Positions 57,007 through 64,000 of a stretch of 64,000 nt of DNA are shown piece by piece. The notes beneath the pieces are model-generated. The model did not search any database and had not been told where the DNA came from. It was given only the letters and a program-made list of their open reading frames with translations. Numbering within the stretch: position 1 is the first letter of the stretch; every line of letters begins with the position of its first letter. Position numbers and translations under genes: made by a program. The stretch is from assembly GCA_014871385.1 (NCBI GenBank), contig CM026430.1:3203040-3267039 (forward strand). The letters run 5' to 3'. Source of the stretch: Ceratodon purpureus (Eukaryota > Streptophyta > Bryopsida > Pseudoditrichales > Ditrichaceae).

Positions 57007-57186
57007 ATGGCGGGAATAAAGCGAGGAGTTTCCTTACCCCGACCACGGGTCGCTGGGACCTACCAAATGTTGCAGTTACAAACCGCAGGTCAGGTGTTGC
57101 TTCCGGTAGTAGGATCAGTTCAACAAAGCTCAAAGTCAAATCTACTTCACAAACAGAAAATCTCTGTCCCCGTGTCAATTCGTTGA
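57007..57186 (+). CDS. Small frame starting MAGIKR, copy 1
   Basis: A 59-codon frame (MAGIKRGVSLPRPRV...). It is listed because a second frame with the same first codons and the same following bases (CGACCAC-GGTC) lies 380 bp downstream. Either a tandemly duplicated small gene or duplicated leader DNA; no domain. Confidence 0.25.
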   Translation: MAGIKRGVSLPRPRVAGTYQMLQLQTAGQVLLPVVGSVQQSSKSNLLHKQKISVPVSIR

Positions 57187-57386
57187 TTTCAGTTCGTGAG
57201 GCGATTTGTCTCCCCTACCTACCAGTAGTCGCTTAGTATATCCACCGGTCGGTCACACTTACCATCAGTCTTCGCTATAATATATTGGTCGGAAGCTTAG
57301 TCCAAAGAAAATCCATGTCACAGCTACAGTAAGAAACTGTTCTTAAATCTTCACTTTCATTGTTTCTCATCTACCAGCCACATACG

Positions 57387-57578
57387 ATGGCGGGAATAAA
57401 GCGAGAACTCTTCCGCCTCCGACCACTGGTCCCACTCACCGTCCACCGATCTCACACAATTACCGCCCCCAAACTCAACCTACCGAAGGTCGATAGCGGA
57501 GACAAGAGCCGGAACGACAGTCTGCGACGCTGCTGTAACGCATCCAGGGAGAGGGAGAGACACAGTCTCTATCTTTAG
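57387..57578 (+). CDS. Small frame starting MAGIKR, copy 2
   Basis: A 63-codon frame (MAGIKRELFRLRPLV...), basic, no domain. It shares the 19 bases ATGGCGGGAATAAAGCGAG with the frame at 57007 and then diverges. Confidence 0.25.
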   Translation: MAGIKRELFRLRPLVPLTVHRSHTITAPKLNLPKVDSGDKSRNDSLRRCCNASRERERHSLYL

Positions 57579-57690
57579 CAGACGATGGGCCATGTGTCCG
57601 ATGCACAGGACGACACTGCGAATCTCCACAACATCATAACTCTCGTGGGAATCATCACTCTGGGGTTACAACTTCCACAACTTCGAACAT

Positions 57691-57750
57691 GAAGTGATAT
57701 GAAGTGATTTAGAGTGATTTGGAGTGATTTGGAGTGATTTGGAGTGATTC
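57691..57750. repeat. 10-bp tandem repeat
   Basis: Six units of GGAGTGATTT (with variants) directly upstream of the membrane-protein gene at 57784; probably in its 5' leader. Confidence 0.7.
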
Positions 57751-57783
57751 AGAGAGAGATTGAGTATTGGGTTGCAGCATTTG

Positions 57784-59917
57784 ATGGCAATGGGGTCGAG
57801 TCCAGTGGTGCTGGGGATGCTGCTCACATTCGCCAGCTTGGCCATCACGCTCTACGGCGCGCACAATGCTCCATGGCATCACCTCCCTGTCTGGTGGGAC
57901 TTGTATGGTGAGTTGGGTTTCGTTTCTTCTTTGGTTTTTGTGTTGGATGTTTGGGGATTTGTGCAATGGCGTGTGTAGGATTGCAGTGGGATGGTTTGAT
58001 CGTCATTGTTGTGAATTTTACCATGGTGGGTAGTCGAGGGTGTTGTAGGTTTAATTTGGGTTTTTGTGGCGTTGTTTGGATTTGTGGGGTTGGGATTTAG
58101 GGTTTTTTTTTGGGGGATATGTTGGCGTGTTGGGTTTGTGAAAGAGAATTTTGGGGGATGGATTGGTGCTCGGTGTTTTGCTGGAGCTTTGTGGATCTAA
58201 TTGGCTTTTATGTGGTCTCGGTTGAATTTTTGGATGTGGGTGTAGGATTTTGAGTTCATTGTTTGCTGGCGAGTGTTGGATTTTGATTTAGCTTGGGTGG
58301 AGAAGGATCTCCTATTGTTGGGATTTATGTTGGCGAATTTGGTGCGATTTAGTCTGACCTAGTTCGTGGGCTGATTGTTTTTCAAACGCTCTGCATGAGC
58401 ATTGAGGATATTCTTGTGTAAATAAGAGTGTGTCTACATGTTTGTTAGTTAGGCAGCGAAACTTTTCATTTGATCGCCATTACTGGGAACTGATCGTTGT
58501 GGTGCATTATCGGCCTGGTTTGAGTTGCAGTTTCTGTAGATTGCTTTGCGCGGCTTGTAATTCACAATGCAAGCTTCTGTAATTTGCTCCGAGTTATTTG
58601 ATTCGGGTTTTGTTTGTAATGAAGGTTTATTCCAAGGTGGAGTTTATATTATGCACCCATTGTAGTATGTCTCAAATAGTGATGATTGAGTCAATGTGTG
58701 TTTTGTTTGCAGGTAATCCGTGGATCTATGGACCTCGTTGGGTAGCTCTACTGTTTGTGCCAGTACTGACATTGTTAGTGCCCTTTGCTCTTTACCAAGC
58801 CGCTACCAGGAACAACAACGTGGAGGATCATGGGTAAGGTTTTTCCCATTGTGGTTCACTTGTTGGTTACAAGAGTCATTACTGTCAGATGGTTGCAAAG
58901 CTTCTCTTGTATTTCTTAGAGGTTTTCCGCATTTTTGGATTCTCTGTAGACGGAATGCGTTGGTCCTTTTTTTACTCACTTTCAGTTAGTTTAGTTTCCC
59001 TTTCCTCTAACAGTGTAATTGCTTGCATTTGACAGTGCCGCCTCCAAGCAGTCGATTTTCAATATCGTGGTTCTGCCAGCACTGTTCCTTTTCACCATTC
59101 AGACATACGTAATCCTCCCTGCCGAATCTGATCCCAAGCACAAATTCCCTGCACGCATTTTCGTGTCGAACACTGCACTTTGGCTTCTGATATGGTTCGG
59201 CCATAACCTTAAGGTATAGCCCCGTGTTCCAAGCACTATTATAAAATGTAAATTGTCTGATTGTCGATCCTGTTCTACTTTCTTGACTGGTGTTGGTGTT
59301 GTCATTATATTTCGTCTTTTTGAAATGTTGACTATTATGTATTTTGTGTCTACCGTAGTGTTTTAAAGCGGTGGTGACAATGATACCGTATCCGGTATAG
59401 AGTTAATTATCCTAACAGGAACACTTGTCAACCTATCGTTGTTAGAACAGTATCTATACTTTTCTAACCAAAAACAAATGCTGCATGATGCTTACAGCAT
59501 TTGGAACCCAACAACGTGATTGGCATCATCAACCCCTGGACAACAAACGCGTCTTGGGACATCGTGCACCAGCGAGCAGGTTTGTTACGTTTGTATTTTT
59601 GTGCTTGAAGATGTAAATTTGCTGTGTAGGTCCATGCCAAAAATTTATGGACATGTTTCCAACAACATTGCTTGAGATTGTTATGCTCTTTGATTCTACA
59701 TTTTTTCTGTGGTTACTATACTGACTAAGTTGGGAACTATGACGCAGGTTTGATCTTTGAAATATCGGGCATCTTGTTATTCCTCGCATCGTTTGTGGTG
59801 CCCATTGGCTGGCCGATGCTGGCAACTTTGTTAGTGCTCTGGTTGGGTCCCTGGGTGATCAGCTTTGCGTTTGCATATTCGAAGGCACCTTCTTCAGATG
59901 AACCTTTGCTTGGTTGA
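57784..59917 (+). CDS. SdpI/DUF1648-type membrane protein
   Basis: Five exons fit with consistent phases: 57784-57907, 58713-58833, 59036-59213, 59498-59579 and 59748-59917, giving 224 aa. About six hydrophobic segments are visible. The N-terminal third matches DUF1648 (HLPVWWDLYGNPWIYGPRW, as in the family's LPxxhPxHhxxxGxPD). Residues 148-166 hold the SdpI signature GIINPWTTNASWDIVHQRA (family: GIRTPWTLxxxxxWxxxHR). Bacterial SdpI gives immunity to the SdpC toxin and controls a repressor; the role of a plant relative is unknown. The ATG at 57784 is preferred (MAMGSSPVVLG); an in-frame ATG at 57760 is also possible. The C-terminus ends in a DEPLLG tail that resembles a dileucine sorting signal. 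Confidence 0.7.
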
Positions 59918-61277
59918 TTATTTTTATGATCTGGGCTGTACCCACTCAAAAACTACAATTCAATCAATCTTGCGCTTGTCTTCAACAACTTGCATGGATT
60001 TGTTCATTTTAGGACAAAGATTTTTTTGGACATATACTGAGCACTTTACATTGTTTATAATTGAGATTTCAAGGATGAGTGAAGTTCGTTGCTTAATAAT
60101 TTATTAGGTTTTATTACGATTCACAAAATAATCAAACTTCTTTTCAAAGTTTGACATCTAAGGGTAAATTATAATATTAACGAAAGGACATGGAAATTGA
60201 AGAACTTGACTTAGTGGTGGTGTTATTTTGCTTAAGAGATATTATTATGGGCTTATAGAAGGTTTCACCATCCCGCGGAAAACACCTGGAAAAAATATGA
60301 TTACTTCCATGTAGAAAGCGAAACTTCCAACTTGTAAGACGCCTTCTTTGATTGTGGAGACGTTCGGGGCTTATGAAAGGGAGGTTTGTAGTAAACATTG
60401 TGCACTTGTGGAAGGTGTTGTTGGCTTGTAAAAAGCATTTTGGGCTACTTGAAAGTGCCACAGGCTTGTAGAAAATGCTGCTAGCTTACAGGACCCATTG
60501 CCTACTTGTGGAAAGTGTTACGGATATGTAATAAACTTAATGTTATCAATATTTAAAAGTTAGAATGATTTATTTCCCCTCCACCTAATTTAGCTCCACT
60601 TACATTGTAAGTTACATCTACGCAACAACCTACCCAATATTCAATAATCCATGTACAGTACATTTATGGTTGACATGGTTCCAGTGTGATTAGTTGGGTA
60701 ACTGGTGGAGGAGCCCAATTGTGCTGACTCTAGTATATCATGATTTCACATGCATCCTTCATGCCTGCAGGTTATGTGTACTCCAAAACCCATGTAACGA
60801 AGCCGAAATCTGATCCACTTGTGAATTTAGACTTAAAATCAATCAACTAACACATTCAAGCATTGGGCTCATACCTGAACTGCAGCTAGAGAACAACCAC
60901 CAGTATAAATTCAGATAGAACAGTTCGATTGCAGATCTAGATTCGGTGCCGGTCCTTCCACCATTCAGATTCATGAGTCCAAGTTCTTTTCTGTTTCGAG
61001 AGCACAAAACAAGGTGCTAGTGCACTTGAATCGGCATCGAATTGCTGGAGCTGCATGTAGGTCTAGGTTCAAAGTCCATAGAATGTGCACAAAGTTATAC
61101 AAGCTGGCAATCTCTTTTTAAGGAAAGAGGTTTCCTGAAGATATCTACTTTCAGGTACTTTGTTTCTCATTTGAAACACAAGCAAAGAGATGTGCGTTAA
61201 CTGAAGTTTTAGTCCATACCTTGTGGTTTTGTCATGACCATTAAAGATTGACTGGATTCTAAGAATTGGTAGCCGGA
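59918..61277. other. Spacer
   Basis: No gene seen. Positions about 60360-60530 contain loosely repeated CTTGTAGAAA/CTTGTGGAAAGTG units. Confidence 0.4.
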
Positions 61278-63228
61278 ATGCTGTGTAGACTCGCTGAAGC
61301 AGCAGTGATGAAGGAAGAACTGCATACTAGTTTGTCTCCGCAGCCGAAGCTGGACGTGGTCTACAGAGTGGGATTCATCGTCGTGCTCATGTTCGCGGGA
61401 TACAGAATGGCTCTGGCTTGCAGTCGAAATGTGTTTCTGCAAGACTACGTGGCTAGTATACAACCTGGCTTGGTGGTTGCAGCGCCGTATGACTCCACTC
61501 CGCACGCTCCAGCAGTAAGAGACTCTCATCCCCGTTGCAGACACATTACCATATATTCTGTGCCATAAAAAGAAGCCGAAATGCCAACACTTCAGCTAAA
61601 TTCTGTTATCTGATTGCAGGAAAAAACTAAGACGAAGGAGAAGATCAACACCTGGCCATTGTTATACCCAACCTTCCCAAACGAGGGTGTGAGCTTGCTG
61701 CAACAACTACACGAAAACAGTACACTGCCATGTTCCCAACGAAGAACATTCACAGCGGAAGTGTTCGGATTGCCGAGGCCGAAGAATGGTGAACCTATCC
61801 GTCTACATACAGGAAAGATTCATGAGCTCTCGATAGTGTCATATGAAGAGAATGGGAAGAGGAGATGCGCAGGAGGAGATTACTTTGAAACCGACCTCAG
61901 TGGAATCAACTGGAAGACGAGGCCACCGATTCTTGACAACCTCGATGGCTCTTACGGCGTGCAGTTGATGGTCGACTCGCGGTTTGCAGGCTTGTTCGTT
62001 TTCAAGGTTGTGCTCCTGTTTGCGAATTTCCATGCCTTGGACACATGGAACTGCACTGCCTGGTCGAGGTTCGAGAACGTCGTCACCGTCGAGATTGAGT
62101 TCGTTGCTCCGGAGCACGAAAAGCTGCCTGCATTGAGGAGATGTACCGATGAAGATTTCAGCTTAAAGGCATGGAGTGGAAGGTAAGGTTTGCATCTACA
62201 CACATCCTGAAGCTGATAAAATTGCTCACAGAAATCAGGCTAACTCGCATATTTGGCTGATATTTGGCAGGTGGAATCGACATACCTGGAACGACACATG
62301 CGAGATTCGTGACGACGGGAGGTTCGTATGCATAGACCCAAATGAAGAGTGCCAAGAGCCATGGTGCGACGGCAAAGTGGGGGCTCTCGAGAGCAACGGC
62401 TGGGTGTACTCAGCCCACTGCAAGTTCAAGATCTTCACGAAAGACGAAGCATGGGATTGTTTAAACAAACGCTGGCTCTTCTTCTGGGGAGACTCCAACC
62501 ACGAGGACACCGTCCGCAACCTGCTCAACTTCGTCCTCGGATTCCCCCTCGAAGACGTCAACTACTTCCGGCGCTGGTTCAACGGCACAGTCCACCACCC
62601 GGACAACCCCCAGTACTCCCTCACCATCACGAAAATCTTCAACGGCCACTACGAAGAGGCAGGCAACCTCATCGGCCTCTCCAGCCTGCGCAACGACTCC
62701 TACCGCGCGCTCCTCACCTCATACTTCAACGGAACACGCACCCCCGACACCATGGTGATGAACTCCGGCCTCCACGACGCCCACTTCTACAAGCACGCCA
62801 GCGAATTCGCCCACGACGGCGTCGACTTCGCCATCTCCTTCTGGCAATCCCTCTGGACACAATCCCCTCCCTCCATCATCTACCGAACCACCGTCGCAGG
62901 CGCCGGGTTCGCCAAAGACGGCTCCCATGCTCGCGACGGCGTCCCTAACCCTCACAAAATGGAAATCTTCAACCGCATCTTCGTGGAGAAACTGCAACAA
63001 ACGCTCCCAGGTTTGAAGATCGTCGACGCATTCGACATGACGTTCCCATTTCACTACGACTTGAACCACACCGATGGCGTCCACTACGGCCGCGGCCCTT
63101 CCAAAACTCCATGGCCATGGCACCACATCCATGGATTCTCCAAAGCTACCCAAGTGGGTCACCAGTACTTCGTCGATCTCATGCTCGTGCACATTCTCCT
63201 CAACGCCATATGCCCTCTCCAAATCTAA
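61278..63228 (+). CDS. NXPE/PC-esterase-like type II membrane protein
   Basis: Three exons, 61278-61514, 61620-62182 and 62271-63228, give about 585 aa. A signal anchor lies at 29-48 (YRVGFIVVLMFAGYRMALA), so the bulk should face the Golgi lumen. Residues about 115-230 form a filamin/Ig-like domain (CAGGDYFETDL, NLDGSYGVQL). A PC-esterase (GDSL-like) domain follows with GDS at 340-342 (FFWGDSNHED), the GLHDAHF block, and DGVH at 535-538, which supplies the catalytic Asp and His. This layout is that of NXPE-type proteins, related to plant TBL acetyltransferases of wall polysaccharides. Acyl transfer to or from a glycan is the likely chemistry; the substrate is unknown. The third exon is strikingly C-rich at codon third positions. 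Confidence 0.75.
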
Positions 63229-63883
63229 TCCCTCTCTCTCTCCCTCAAATGTAAACCTTCCAACACAAAATTTTCAATACAAGTCATGATTCCAATTTCC
63301 GACCATGTTCTGTTTGCATAAACCATGTTGATGTTTCGGATCTCTGATCTCCATCTTGTGATCCTTTACGATGCATCGGAGTATCATGAGATGGGATAAA
63401 AGAGAGCCTGGTGAGGGAGTCACTCATCCAAGGTTCATCCAGAGGTCGAAGACTGGCAGCCTTATCCAGTTCGCAGGTCTTCAGGGTTTAGGGTTTTGGG
63501 TTTAGGTGGAGTGGGTTGGGTTCTGCAATCTCTCGAGCGAGATTCTTCGCTTCTCGCTTCGTAGTTTTGGATTTAGTTTGCAGGATTCTGCATCTTCCCG
63601 GAGGATTGCCCAAGTTTGGGTTTGCCTTTCATGGTTTGAAGTTACTGAATTAGTGGTTTTTTGGGGAGTTTGGGCAATTCATGTGAGGATTTGGTTTGTG
63701 GGATTTGAGGTGGGGGAGTTCGTTTGGTGAATTGAGGTGGTGGTGTGGATTTTGGAGTTAGTTTTGAGGTGGTGGTGTGGATTTTGGAGCTAGTTTTGAG
63801 ATTTTGGGGGAGTATGAGGTGGTGCAGAGTTTGAGGTTTGGGGTCGGGGTGAGAGTTGGGGTTAGAGCGGGGAGGATAGGGAG
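63229..63883. other. Spacer and 5' leader of the last gene
   Basis: No gene seen. A 32-bp tandem repeat (GAGGTGGTGGTGTGGATTTT-GGAG...) occupies 63734-63797 within a G/T-rich leader. Confidence 0.45.
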
Positions 63884-64000
63884 ATGGCGATGGCAGTGCA
63901 CCAGTGCATAACGGCGTATGTGATGCCGTCGCTGAGCGACACCACAGGTGCTGTGGGGAGCTCGCAGAGATGTGGGAAGATGTGTTCGTCGCTGTCGGGT
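63884..64000 (+). CDS. Start of a gene cut by the right edge
   Basis: A frame opens with MAMAVHQCITAYVMP and stays open for 39 codons to the window end. The Ala/Ser-rich, non-acidic start would suit a transit peptide, but too little is visible to name the product. The G-rich leader and the AGATGGCGATGG context favour a real start. Confidence 0.4.
   Translation, partial: MAMAVHQCITAYVMPSLSDTTGAVGSSQRCGKMCSSLSG

Noticed and set aside
62349..62948. 199-codon Arg/Pro/His-rich frame, and a 167-codon antisense frame at 62719-63222
   Set aside because: Both overlap the esterase exon, whose C-ended codons produce long shadow frames.

Overview
This looks like nuclear DNA of a land plant, most likely a bryophyte (moss-like). 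The signs are spliced genes with short GT-AG introns, AT-rich gene-poor spacers, plant-type U2 snRNA genes, a CYP710A-type sterol desaturase, an En/Spm (CACTA) transposon, NLR-like remnants, and intronless HET-domain genes of the fungal type that have been reported from mosses. I cannot name the species.

Layout. (1) 1-12 kb: two diverged copies of the same two-gene cassette. Each has a spliced MULE-like transposase with a SWIM zinc finger, followed by a small convergent gene whose ~150-aa product carries the motif HAYSxVGxIPxGTYSR. (2) 12-17 kb: a decayed U2 snRNA unit, a hairpin, AT-rich DNA, and broken acidic and TPR gene fragments. (3) 17.5-20 kb: an intact HET gene and an LRR-like remnant. 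(4) 20.3-43.6 kb: a large inverted duplication. Each arm carries a U2 snRNA gene and an NB-ARC-like fragment. Arm 1 is split by a 12.9-kb CACTA element with a 3-bp target duplication; arm 2 keeps the empty site. A second, different HET gene lies between the arms. (5) 43.7-50 kb: gene-poor DNA with small transposons and two tiny retroposon tails. (6) 50-64 kb: ordinary genes, namely CYP710A, a protein built on seven copies of a ~13-residue W/LG/M-RR motif, an SdpI/DUF1648-type membrane protein, an NXPE/PC-esterase-like Golgi protein, and the first codons of one more gene.

How the parts relate. The cassette copies behave like a mobile or recently domesticated family in which both proteins are kept. 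In the CACTA element the main transposase and the third gene carry in-frame stops, and the transposase and the TnpA-like gene also show frame shifts, so the element is probably no longer autonomous. The U2 parts of the inverted arms are nearly identical while the NB-ARC parts have diverged, which suggests homogenisation of the snRNA unit. The best candidates for an undescribed system are the MULE-SWIM plus small-partner cassette and the short-motif repeat protein at 53.7-54.8 kb.
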